A stretch of 64,000 nt of DNA, taken from NCBI RefSeq assembly GCF_029892045.1, contig NZ_CP120367.1, positions 2,046,001 through 2,110,000 on the forward strand, read 5' to 3'. This stretch comes from Sinorhizobium numidicum (GTDB lineage Bacteria > Pseudomonadota > Alphaproteobacteria > Rhizobiales > Rhizobiaceae). The notes below the pieces were generated by a model. The model made no database searches. It had not been told where the DNA came from and saw only the letters and a program-made list of their open reading frames with translations. A program made the position numbers and the translations under genes. This document shows positions 35,164-43,055 of the stretch, in pieces. Numbering within the stretch: position 1 is the first letter of the stretch; each line of letters starts with the position of its first letter.

Positions 35164-36039
35164 CTAAGCCTGCTTCAAGCATTCACTCAGGAACGCGATG
35201 AAACGTTGCGTCTTCGCCGGTAGCAGGCGCGTTTCGGTGACGGCGTAGACAGAGATTGGGGTGGCTTGCCAATCCGGCAGCACGCGACGCAGCCGGCCAT
35301 CGGCCAGATCGTCGGCGACGATTTCCTCCGCCAGAAGGGCGATGCCCAGGTCGAGCGTGGCCAGCCGACGCATCATGCCGATGCTATTGAGCGTGAAGCG
35401 GCCGCCAACGGTGATTTCGACACTGTTCGCTGCATCGCGCAACGTCCACGTGGCGGCCCTCGGCATGCACAGACACTCATGCTGAGCCAGATCTGCCGGC
35501 TCTTTCGGTTCGCCGGAGAGTTCAAGATAGCGGGGCGAAGCGTAGAGGTAACGCGACCGCTGAGAAAGCTTGCGCGTAATCAGGGTCGAATCCGGCAATT
35601 CTCCCATGCGGATCGCAACATCGAAGGGCTCGGCCACCAGATCGACCCGCCGCGGCGTGAGGTCGAAATCGAAGGTAATTCCAGGATAGCGGCGGCAGAA
35701 TTCGGCCATGCGAGGTGCCAGAAAGGCAATGGCGAAATCCACGGGCAGGGAGACACGCAATACGCCGCTCGGCTGCGCCAGCATCTCGCCGAGTTGCTCG
35801 TGGGCGAGCCGCGCCTCATCGACGATGCGCCTGCAGCGCTCGAAATAGATCTGGCCCGCTTCCGTCAGTTCGATCCTGCGCGTCGTGCGATGCAGAAGGC
35901 GCAGTCCAATTGCCTTTTCCAGACCACTGATCCGTCGCGACAGCGTCGAGTTCGGCATGCCGACCGCCTCGGCCGCCCGCCGGAAGCTTCGGGCTTTTAC
36001 CACCTCGACGAAGAGAGCCATGTCATTCAGCAGTTCCAT
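35164..36039 (-). CDS. LysR-family regulator of the divergent ene-reductase gene
   Basis: 291 residues from ATG 36039 (GGAG eight bases upstream). The DNA-binding domain has DMALFVEVVKARSFRRAAEAVGMPNSTLSRRISGLEK, then an effector domain starting LRVSLPVDFAIAFLAP. It belongs to the large LysR branch that includes DsdC- and AaeR-like regulators. It is divergent from the Old Yellow Enzyme gene with about 105 bp between starts, a standard LysR arrangement in which the regulator controls the neighbour in response to an electrophile or substrate. Confidence 0.93.
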   Translation of the reverse strand: MELLNDMALFVEVVKARSFRRAAEAVGMPNSTLSRRISGLEKAIGLRLLHRTTRRIELTEAGQIYFERCRRIVDEARLAHEQLGEMLAQPSGVLRVSLPVDFAIAFLAPRMAEFCRRYPGITFDFDLTPRRVDLVAEPFDVAIRMGELPDSTLITRKLSQRSRYLYASPRYLELSGEPKEPADLAQHECLCMPRAATWTLRDAANSVEITVGGRFTLNSIGMMRRLATLDLGIALLAEEIVADDLADGRLRRVLPDWQATPISVYAVTETRLLPAKTQRFIAFLSECLKQA

Positions 36040-36144
36040 CACATTGCTCCATATGTGGATCAATCATTTCAGTATTAGCGGATTTATCCCGATAACTTCA
36101 TTACCTATTTTCGTTCTCGGCATCACCAAGAAGGAGTTCACTCT

Positions 36145-37212
36145 ATGAGCCAATTGTTCACGCCCGTTAACGTCGGTCGTTATGCGCTGCCGAATCGCCT
36201 CGCCATGGCACCGATGACCCGCTCCCGCGCCGAGTTCGACGGCACGCCGGGAGAAGTGGCCGCTGAGTACTACGCCCAGCGCGGCAGTGTTGGCCTGATC
36301 GTCACGGAAGGCACCCAGCCTTCGGATGACGGACAGGGCTATCTCACCACCCCGGGCATCTATACCGACGCGCATGTCGCCGGCTGGAGGAACGTCACCT
36401 CGGCCGTGCATGACACGGGCGGGCACATCTTCATCCAGCTCATGCATGTCGGGCGCATGTCACACCCCGACAACACGCCGCATCATCGTCAGGGAGTCGC
36501 ACCCTCAGCGATTGCGCCGGGGACGCAAATGTTTACCCTGAAAGGGATGCAGGGCATCGCCACGCCGCGTGCCTTGACCACTGACGAAGTGCGCCAGACC
36601 GTTCAGGACTTCCGCTATGCGGCGCGGCGCGCCATCGAAGCCGGCGCCGATGGCGTCGAAATCCACGGCGCGAACGGCTATCTCGTGCATCAGTTCTGCG
36701 CCCCAAGCGCCAACACCCGGACCGATGAATATGGTGGTTCGATCGAGAACCGCGCGCGCTTCGCCGTGGAAGTGGCCATCGCCATTGCCGAAGAGATCGG
36801 CGCGGACAGGACGGCGATCCGCCTGTCTCCCGGCACGACCATGTGGGGCATCGACGAAGGCGCCGAAGGGCCTGATCTCTACCGCTATCTGGTCGCCGAA
36901 CTCGACAAGCTGGGCCTTGCATACCTCCACATCATGCACAATGGCAACGAGCCGCTTCTGGCCGACATCCGCAAACTCTGGAGACAGCCGCTGATCCTGA
37001 ACCGGCCGGGCCGCCCGCGCGACCAGATCGGGGCCGATGTGACGTCGGCGCTGGCCGACCTGGAATCCTATGGCCAGATGGTTCTGGCCAACCCGGATTT
37101 TGCCGCGCGACTCAAGGCCGGTGCGCCAATGAACGAGGCGGATCGCAACACCTTCTTCGGCGGCAGCGCACAGGGCTACATCGACTACCCGACCCTCGAC
37201 GCCGTCGCGTAA
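36145..37212 (+). CDS. Old Yellow Enzyme family ene-reductase (NemA-like)
   Basis: 355 residues, full length. FMN-binding TIM barrel: PNRLAMAPMTRSRA near 17-30, the substrate-binding HGANGYLVHQF near 173-183, TRTDEYGGSIENRARF near 192-207 and a phosphate-site MVLANPDFAARL near 312-323. It should reduce activated C=C bonds (enones, nitro-esters, N-ethylmaleimide-type electrophiles) with NAD(P)H. AAGGAG precedes the ATG. Regulated probably by the divergent LysR protein. An orphan protein tail follows directly in the same frame after the stop codon. Confidence 0.95.
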   Translation: MSQLFTPVNVGRYALPNRLAMAPMTRSRAEFDGTPGEVAAEYYAQRGSVGLIVTEGTQPSDDGQGYLTTPGIYTDAHVAGWRNVTSAVHDTGGHIFIQLMHVGRMSHPDNTPHHRQGVAPSAIAPGTQMFTLKGMQGIATPRALTTDEVRQTVQDFRYAARRAIEAGADGVEIHGANGYLVHQFCAPSANTRTDEYGGSIENRARFAVEVAIAIAEEIGADRTAIRLSPGTTMWGIDEGAEGPDLYRYLVAELDKLGLAYLHIMHNGNEPLLADIRKLWRQPLILNRPGRPRDQIGADVTSALADLESYGQMVLANPDFAARLKAGAPMNEADRNTFFGGSAQGYIDYPTLDAVA

Positions 37213-37464
37213 GGAGCACCGCCATGGCTGCCAACCGCGGCAGCCATTCCGCTCCTACGGACTGCGGCCTACCAGCGTGGCGAGTTCGGGGGCGCTGCAA
37301 CCCGCACAAAGATGGGTGACGAGATGGCCCTGCGGTGGATGGAGCAAAATGGGGTCACGCTGACTGGTACCAACCAGATCATCGCGGAGCTTGCCGGCAA
37401 CTGGACCACGCCGGAAGGCAGCCAGATCGTGCAGGAGGTGGTGATGGAAGCGCTGCAAGCTTGA
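37213..37464 (+). pseudogene. C-terminal fragment, isochorismatase-hydrolase-like
   Basis: Directly after the ene-reductase stop and in the same frame an 83-codon open frame reads AAYQRGEFGGAATRTKMGDE and then ALRWMEQNGVTLTGTNQIIA with ELAGNWTTPEG, ending at TGA 37464. It has no start codon with a ribosome site. The pattern (A-x4-M-x2-G-V/A-x-L then ELxxxW) is like the C-terminus of YcaC-type isochorismatase hydrolases. The N-terminal catalytic part is missing. Family call is tentative. Confidence 0.45.
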
Positions 37465-37594
37465 GAACAACAAAGCTGGCGGAGGACGGTAGAACGGCAC
37501 CAAGTGCATTTGACGCTGACTGGAACGTGAACGTCTGCTCCCGAGAAGCGCTCCGAATGTCGGCTTCTGTGCACACACGCGTCGGCGGCTAGCC

Positions 37595-37701
37595 CTACAG
37601 CGCCGTGCGCCTTTTCAGACGCACAAAGGTCGCTGTAGCACTTTGAATTGCTGCATGTTTTTATCCTTAAATCGGCTCCGATTTAAGGAAACATGCAGTA
37701 G
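37595..37701. repeat. RIME1 element, full length
   Basis: CTACAGCG palindrome on the left, TTAAATCGGCTCCGATTTAA palindrome on the right, joined by GCACTTTGAATTGCTGC. It lies downstream of the isochorismatase-like fragment. Confidence 0.92.
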
Positions 37702-37830
37702 TTCAGCGGCCGGTTCCCGGTGGGGAGCCGAAGTTCGGACGCCCTTCGGCTGAGGTCTGGTTTCCACCCCTTGGGACCGAGACGGCCTCTTGCGGGATAG
37801 CGTCCACTGCCTGGCTGCGTCACCGAGCAA

Positions 37831-38223
37831 TTACGGGTTCCATCCGCCGCTGCCGTATTGACGGGTAATGATCTCGAGAAGATGACCGTTCGAGTCCTCA
37901 AAATAAACGCCGCGGCCGCCGTCATGATGATTGATCTCACCCCGTTTCGTCCGGCTAGGATCGGCCCAGTACGGGAGATTGCGTTCACGAATCCTACCGA
38001 AGATCTGGTCGAACTCGGCTTCGCTGACCAGGAACGCATAGTGCTGCGGCGTGATTTTGCCATCGGTGTCCATGTAGTCGAGGTTGGCACCGTTTTCGGT
38101 CGTGACCATCTGAAAGGGCCCCCAGTGCCTCGGGGCTGGAAGGCCAAGCATTTCCGCCAAGAATTTTGCAGACGCCTCACTGTTGCGGGCCGACAAGATT
38201 GTGTGGTTGAAGTCGATAGCCAT
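37831..38223 (-). CDS. VOC-family (glyoxalase-like) protein
   Basis: 130 residues from ATG 38223 (AAGGAG upstream; the ten-codon longer form to 38253 is not needed). Starts DFNHTILSARNSEASAKFLAEMLGL and ends with the metal-side YFEDSNGHLLEIITRQYG, typical of VOC dioxygenase/lyase-type small proteins. The likely metal ligands are H8, H62 and E114 (by fold position, unverified). Substrate unknown. Confidence 0.9.
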   Translation of the reverse strand: MAIDFNHTILSARNSEASAKFLAEMLGLPAPRHWGPFQMVTTENGANLDYMDTDGKITPQHYAFLVSEAEFDQIFGRIRERNLPYWADPSRTKRGEINHHDGGRGVYFEDSNGHLLEIITRQYGSGGWNP

Positions 38224-38642
38224 GCCTTCACTCCTTGAAATCTCTCCTCGCACATCGCTCAGAGTTCGCCTCGTGAAGCAGTCCTAACTTTGAGCCAGTG
38301 CCGCTGTTCCAGTGGCAGAAAGCGTCCGCTTAGACCCATAGAAGCCGCCTGGCCGGCGCGGACATTTACGGGCTCGTTTACAGCAGCATTTACCGCAACA
38401 TTCTTCCATGCAGCTTTTGTTCTGCTGCGGGGGGCTTGGGACGGTTTCCCCAAATTTTGGCATCACCCTGCTGGCTGACTGGCCCGCTGAAGATTGATGA
38501 TCGTCATAAGTTACTTGCCCTCCCCGCGGCTTATAGACGATTACTGATCACGGGTATTCCATGAGGGTCGTGCGAGAACATTTGCCGAATGAATGATGTG
38601 CAAGACGATCCGATTTCAGGGGCGATCCGGAGGACGACGTTC
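38224..38642. other. Gene-free stretch
   Basis: About 420 bp. Two overlapping leftward frames (38259-38453 and 38284-38466) are open; one is strikingly Cys-rich (CMEECCGKCCC), but neither has a ribosome site and the Cys cluster arises from a GC-rich repeat read in one frame. Not called. Confidence 0.35.
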
Positions 38643-39344
38643 ATGACCGACTTTCCCTACAGCACTGCACTCATCGTGGGTGCGGGTTCCGGCCTCAGCG
38701 CATCACTTGCCCGTCAGTTGGCAGCACGCGGCGTCAAGGTCGCCTTGGCTGCCCGCAACATCGAAAAGCTGGAGGCACTGGCCGACGAAACCGGTGCGAA
38801 CACCTTTGCCGCAGATGCTACGCAACCGGCTTCCGTCAGCGCGCTCTTCGATGATGTCGCGGCGGCAATCGGCGATCCCGAAGTCGTGGTCTACAACGCC
38901 AGCGGACGGGTGCGAGGTCCTTTGGCCGAACTCGATCCAAGCGATGTCGAAAAGGCGATTGCCGTCAGCGCCTATGGCGGCTTTCTGGTGAGCCAGCAGG
39001 CGGCCAGGCGCATGATACCGCGTGGTGCCGGCGCAATCCTGTTTACCGGCGCCACGGCGAGCATCAAGGGATTTGCCCAGTCGGCCGCGTTTGCCATGGG
39101 CAAATTCGCGCTTCGCGGCCTTGCCCAGAGCGCGGCCCGTGAACTCGGTCCGAAGGGAATCCACGTCGCTCACTTCGTCATTGACGGTGCCATACGCTCC
39201 AAGATGCGGCCGGAAAATCCGGACAAGCCTGATGCACTACTTCATCCGGATGCGATCGCGCAGAGTTACATCGATGTCCTCTTGCAGCATCGAAGCGCTT
39301 GGTCGCAGGAGGTAGAGTTAAGACCGTGGTCGGAATCCTTCTAA
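38643..39344 (+). CDS. Short-chain dehydrogenase/reductase-like protein lacking the catalytic Tyr
   Basis: 233 residues from ATG 38643 (GGAGG upstream; an upstream ATG at 38589 is in frame but less likely). Rossmann start ALIVGAGSGLSASLARQLAARG (TGxxxGxG is altered) and an NADP-type basic residue ARNIEKLEAL. The NAG-like motif reads VYNASGRVRG. The active-site region reads ILFTGATAS then SAAFAMGKFALRGLAQ, so the Ser and Lys are present but the Tyr of YxxxK is Phe. It is therefore an atypical SDR, perhaps non-catalytic or using a different acid. No neighbour suggests a pathway. Confidence 0.85.
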   Translation: MTDFPYSTALIVGAGSGLSASLARQLAARGVKVALAARNIEKLEALADETGANTFAADATQPASVSALFDDVAAAIGDPEVVVYNASGRVRGPLAELDPSDVEKAIAVSAYGGFLVSQQAARRMIPRGAGAILFTGATASIKGFAQSAAFAMGKFALRGLAQSAARELGPKGIHVAHFVIDGAIRSKMRPENPDKPDALLHPDAIAQSYIDVLLQHRSAWSQEVELRPWSESF

Positions 39345-39364
39345 CAGGCGTCGAACATGCCTCG

Positions 39365-39405
39365 CTACAGCGCCGTGCGTCTTTTCAGACGCACAAAGGT
39401 CGCTT
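39365..39405. repeat. RIME1 fragment (left palindrome only)
   Basis: CTACAGCG palindrome with CTTTTCAGACG core; the second palindrome is missing. It sits between the convergent SDR and sorbosone-dehydrogenase-like genes. Confidence 0.8.
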
Positions 39406-39419
39406 TGAGCTGCACGGTT

Positions 39420-40763
39420 TTATTTGCGGTTGGCCCGACTCACGCGCCAGATGACGTTGCCGACGTCATCGGCGACGAGCAGGGCGCCGGTCTTGTCGAA
39501 CGCGACTCCGACTGGGCGCCCCATGGCCTTGTCGTCGCGGCCGATGAAGCCGGTGAGGACGTCCTTCGGCGGGCCGCTGGGCTTGCCGTTGCGGAAGGGC
39601 ACGAAGATCACCTTGTAGCCGCTGCGCACGCTCCGGTTCCAGGAGCCGTGCTGGCCGACGAAGGCACCGTTGCGATAGGCTGAGCCGAGCGACGCGCCTT
39701 CGGCGAATGTCAGCCCCAGCGAAGCGGTGTGCGAGCCGAGCGCGTAGTCCGGCTTGATGGCCTTCGCGACAAGATCAGGGCGCTGCGGCTTGACGCGCGG
39801 GTCGACATTCTGGCCGAAATAGCTGTAGGGCCAGCCATAGAAGCCGCCGTCGCGCACGGAGGTCATGTAATCCGGCACGAGATCATCGCCGATCTCGTCG
39901 CGCTCGTTGACAGCGACCCAGAGCTCTCCATTGTCCGGGTTCCACGAAAGCCCGTTGGGATTACGCAGACCTGAGGCAAATACCCGTGCGCGGCGACTTG
40001 CAGGGTCGACCTCGAGCACCGCGGCGCGGTTCCTCTCCGCCTCGATGCCGTTTTCGCCGACATTGCTGTTGGAGCCGACGGTGACGTAGAGCTTGCGGCC
40101 GTCGGGACTGGCGATCACATCCTTGGTCCAGTGGTGATTGAGGTCGCCGGCCGGCAGGTTGACGATCTTTTCCGGTCGTGCGGTTACTCGCGTCCGACCG
40201 GTGGAATAGGGGAAGGCGACCAGTGCGTCGGTGTTGGCGACATAGAGCTTGCCCTTCGAGAGAGTCATGCCAAACGGCGAGTTGAGCCCTTCGGCGAAGA
40301 CAGTGCGCACATCGGCGACGCCGTCACCGTTGGTGTCGCGCAAGAGGGTGATGCGATTGGCGCTTTTGGTCGCGGCACCGGCCCGCTTCATGGCCTGGTC
40401 CATGAAGAGCTTCCGCAGGCTGAAACCTTGGCCCTTCTTCGCAGGCGCATTGCTTTCGGCAACCAGCACGTCACCGTTCGGCAGCACGTGCAGCCAGCGC
40501 GGATGGTCGAGGTTCGCCGCAAAGGCGTTCACTTTCAAACCCTTCGCGGGCGTCGGCTTGGTACCTCCCGCCCAGCCTTTCGCCTCGGCGATGTTGATGG
40601 TAGGGATCACCGTGGGTTGGGGTTTCGGCAAGGTCGGGTTCGGGCCGTAGCCGCCGCTGCCGGCGGTCGCTGCCGTTTGTCGCGCCGAAACGCCGGCGCA
40701 GCCCGTCATGAGGGCTCCCACGACCGTGACGATGACTGAGATTCGCGGCAGGCCGGTATTCAT
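39420..40763 (-). CDS. Sorbosone-dehydrogenase-like PQQ-type lipoprotein
   Basis: 447 residues from ATG 40763. Lipobox ALMTGC after a short signal peptide. The propeller shows [18 protein letters not shown] near 85-102, [30 protein letters not shown] near 140-170, [22 protein letters not shown] near 210-231, [30 protein letters not shown] loop and [16 protein letters not shown] near 380. It should bind PQQ and Ca and oxidise an aldose or aldehyde at the inner face of the outer membrane; activity is not proven for this subfamily. Larger than the 337-residue relative at 33.8 kb. Confidence 0.9.
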   Translation of the reverse strand: MNTGLPRISVIVTVVGALMTGCAGVSARQTAATAGSGGYGPNPTLPKPQPTVIPTINIAEAKGWAGGTKPTPAKGLKVNAFAANLDHPRWLHVLPNGDVLVAESNAPAKKGQGFSLRKLFMDQAMKRAGAATKSANRITLLRDTNGDGVADVRTVFAEGLNSPFGMTLSKGKLYVANTDALVAFPYSTGRTRVTARPEKIVNLPAGDLNHHWTKDVIASPDGRKLYVTVGSNSNVGENGIEAERNRAAVLEVDPASRRARVFASGLRNPNGLSWNPDNGELWVAVNERDEIGDDLVPDYMTSVRDGGFYGWPYSYFGQNVDPRVKPQRPDLVAKAIKPDYALGSHTASLGLTFAEGASLGSAYRNGAFVGQHGSWNRSVRSGYKVIFVPFRNGKPSGPPKDVLTGFIGRDDKAMGRPVGVAFDKTGALLVADDVGNVIWRVSRANRK

Positions 40764-41066
40764 TGGATGCCCTCCGGGGGATGTCCTCCAGGCGGAATTG
40801 CACTCCGCCGCTTCGACATAGGACGCAACACCGCCTCGCATTATTCCTTGTCGCGCTTCAAACAGCGGCGTTCGCGACTTGTTCCCTGCAATCTTTGCGT
40901 GGTCAGCATTGAGGAGTATTGTCTAATAGGGCCGAAAAGAGCCCAGTGCCCGGTTCCTTGAATCGGCCCCCGTTCAAGGATCAAACCATGCAGCAATTCA
41001 AGGTGCTACGGCGACCTTTGCGCGTCTGACAAATATGAAGTGCGCTGTAAGCTTCGGGAGGAAAAG
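40764..41066. other. Intergenic region with a degenerate RIME1
   Basis: About 300 bp separating the sorbosone-dehydrogenase-like gene from the rightward TRAP operon. The right two thirds is a worn RIME1 that ends a few bases before the dctP Shine-Dalgarno. The TRAP promoter must be inside or upstream of that element. Confidence 0.45.
40953..41049. repeat. RIME1 element, degenerate
   Basis: Both arms are recognisable (TTCCTTGAATCGG with CGTTCAAGGA, then GCAATTCAAGGTGCTACGGCG and a final GCGCTGTA), with several substitutions and a broken second palindrome. Confidence 0.75.
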
Positions 41067-42209
41067 ATGAAACGCAGAACCCAAATGGTTGGGAAGACGT
41101 CGCGTCGCAAATTCCTGGGCGGCGCGGCCATTGCCGGTGCGGCGATGATCGCGGCACCGGGCGTTGTCAAGGCGCAAGGGCCAGTGAGCATGCGCTGGCA
41201 AAGCACCTGGCCATCGAAGGATATCTTTCACGAATACGCGCTCGACTTTGCAAAGAAGGTCAACGACATGACCGGCGGTGACCTCAGAATCGAGGTGCTA
41301 CCGGCGGGCGCCGTCGTGCCGGCTTTCGGTCTGCTCGATGCCGTCTCGGAAGGGACGCTCGACGGCGGCCATGGCGTGCTCGTCTATCACTACGGCAAAC
41401 AGACGGCGCTGGCACTCTGGGGCTCTGGTCCCGGCTTCGCCATGGACGCCAACATGCTGCTCGCCTGGCACAAATACGGCGGCGGCAAGGAGCTTCTGGC
41501 GAAACTCTACGAATCTATCGGCGCCAATGTCGTCTCCTTCCCCTATGGGCCGATGCCGACGCAGCCGCTCGGCTGGTTCAAGAAGCCGGTTGCCAAGGTC
41601 GAGGATATCAACGGACTCAAGTTCCGCACGGTCGGCATCTCGATCGATGTCTTCACCGCCCTTGGCGCCGCGGTCAACGCGCTGCCAGGCGGCGAGATCG
41701 TCGCGGCGCTCGACCGCGGGCTGATCGACGCGGCGGAGTTCAACAACGCCTCCTCCGACCGGATGCTCGGTTTCCCTGACGTCGCCAAGATCTGCATGCT
41801 GCAGGGCTATCATCAGAATGCCGAGACGTTCGAGATCCTGTTCAACAAGGCAAAGTTCGATGGTCTGCCGGAGCAGATGAGAGCGATCATCACCAATGCG
41901 GTCGAGGCGGCTTCGCAGGACATGGCCTGGAAGGCGATCGACCGTTACTCGAGGGATTACATCGCGATGCAGACGACCGACCAGGTCAAATTCTACAAGA
42001 CGCCGGATGCGATCCTCAAACGGCAGTTGGAGGTCTATGACGAGGTCGTCAAGAAGAAAGCCGGGGAGAACCCGCTGTTCAAGGAAGTCCTCCAGTCGCA
42101 GATCGCCTTTGCCGAGCGCGCAACACGGTGGGAGCAGGACACCGTCGTCAACCGGCGCATGGCATTCGACCATTACTTCGGAAAGGACGGCGTGGCGAAG
42201 GAGCTCTGA
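41067..42209 (+). CDS. TRAP transporter substrate-binding protein, DctP family
   Basis: 380 residues from ATG 41067 (GGGAGG upstream). Twin-arginine signal SRRKFLGGAAIAGAAMIAAP, so it is exported folded. Family marks: MRWQSTWPSKDIFHEYALDF near the mature start, GLKFRTVGISIDVFTALGAA near 185-205 and NALPGGEIVAALDRGLIDAAEF near 206-227. It captures an organic-acid-like ligand in the periplasm and hands it to the DctQ/M permease encoded next. This subgroup is annotated as mannitol/chloroaromatic or keto-acid TRAP; the ligand is not deducible here. A 7 bp hairpin follows the gene. Confidence 0.93.
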   Translation: MKRRTQMVGKTSRRKFLGGAAIAGAAMIAAPGVVKAQGPVSMRWQSTWPSKDIFHEYALDFAKKVNDMTGGDLRIEVLPAGAVVPAFGLLDAVSEGTLDGGHGVLVYHYGKQTALALWGSGPGFAMDANMLLAWHKYGGGKELLAKLYESIGANVVSFPYGPMPTQPLGWFKKPVAKVEDINGLKFRTVGISIDVFTALGAAVNALPGGEIVAALDRGLIDAAEFNNASSDRMLGFPDVAKICMLQGYHQNAETFEILFNKAKFDGLPEQMRAIITNAVEAASQDMAWKAIDRYSRDYIAMQTTDQVKFYKTPDAILKRQLEVYDEVVKKKAGENPLFKEVLQSQIAFAERATRWEQDTVVNRRMAFDHYFGKDGVAKEL

Positions 42210-42243
42210 CATAGAAGAGTAATTGGCCTTGAGTCACGGCGGA

Positions 42244-42265
42244 GCGGAGAAGGCCGCTTTCTCCG
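42244..42265 (+). terminator. Weak hairpin after dctP
   Basis: Stem CGGAGAA and TTCTCCG around GGCCGCT lies about 35 bp after the dctP stop with no T-run. Hairpins here commonly set excess of binding protein over permease. Inference from position. Confidence 0.45.
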
Positions 42266-42353
42266 GGAGCATCCCGCCGGAAGGCGGCGCTGCCGGGTGG
42301 AGAGATGCTCCTGCAACGAGAACGCGAGAGCGACTTTAGCGCCTTCGGAGCGA

Positions 42354-43055
42354 ATGCGCGGCGCTCTCGAGCATCCGGGGGAAGGCGTGGACGTTCAGCG
42401 TTTTCTGAATTCGGTCGATGCGATCAGCGTGTGGGTCGGGAAGGCTGCGGCGTGGCTCATCATCGGGCTGATGACGCTCGTCTGCGTCGAGGTCTTCAAG
42501 CGCTACATCCTGAACATGCCGACGGCGTGGATCTTCGATGCCAGCAACATGCTCTACGGCTCGCTTTTCATGCTGGCGGGCGCCTATGCGCTGGCGCAGA
42601 ATGCGCATGTGCGCGGCGACTTTCTCTATAGTTCGCTCAGGCCCCGCACGCAGGCCGCGCTCGATCTCCTCCTCTACATCTTCTTTTTCCTGCCGGGCGT
42701 CGCCGCTCTCATCTATGCGGGCTACGACTACGCCGCACTTTCTTGGCGGATCGGAGAGCATTCGACCGTGACGGCCGAAGGGCCGCCGATCTATTATTTC
42801 AAGACGGTCATTCCGGTGGCCGGCGCGCTCGTCATGCTGCAGGGGCTCGGCGAAATCGTGCGCTGTGTCGTGTGCCTGCGGACCGGAGAATGGCCGAGCC
42901 GGCTCGCAGATGTCGCGGAGCTCGACGTCGTCGCCGAGCAACTCGCGCATAGCGAACATGTCGATGCGGAAGCCCGCGAGGCGGCGATCGAGCGGGCGCA
43001 GGATATTGACAAGGCGGCGCGTCAACGGGGAATGGGGGGAGACTTGCAGACGTGA
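42354..43055 (+). CDS. TRAP transporter small permease, DctQ family
   Basis: About 233 residues. Four membrane segments typical for DctQ: ISVWVGKAAAWLIIGLMTLVC, LYGSLFMLAGAYALAQ, LDLLLYIFFFLPGVAALIYA and KTVIPVAGALVMLQGLG, with the ASNMLYGS and VRGDFLYS family residues. The C-terminus is extended and acidic (about 60 residues past the last membrane segment). The start may be ATG 42354 or GTG 42387, the latter with GGGGG upstream. Its stop overlaps the dctM start by four bases. Confidence 0.92.
   Translation: MRGALEHPGEGVDVQRFLNSVDAISVWVGKAAAWLIIGLMTLVCVEVFKRYILNMPTAWIFDASNMLYGSLFMLAGAYALAQNAHVRGDFLYSSLRPRTQAALDLLLYIFFFLPGVAALIYAGYDYAALSWRIGEHSTVTAEGPPIYYFKTVIPVAGALVMLQGLGEIVRCVVCLRTGEWPSRLADVAELDVVAEQLAHSEHVDAEAREAAIERAQDIDKAARQRGMGGDLQT

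Noticed and set aside
38259-38466. Cys-rich small frame (metallothionein-like impression)
   Set aside because: No ribosome site, and the Cys run is produced by one frame of a repetitive CTGCTGTAAA-like stretch. The other frame looks no better.
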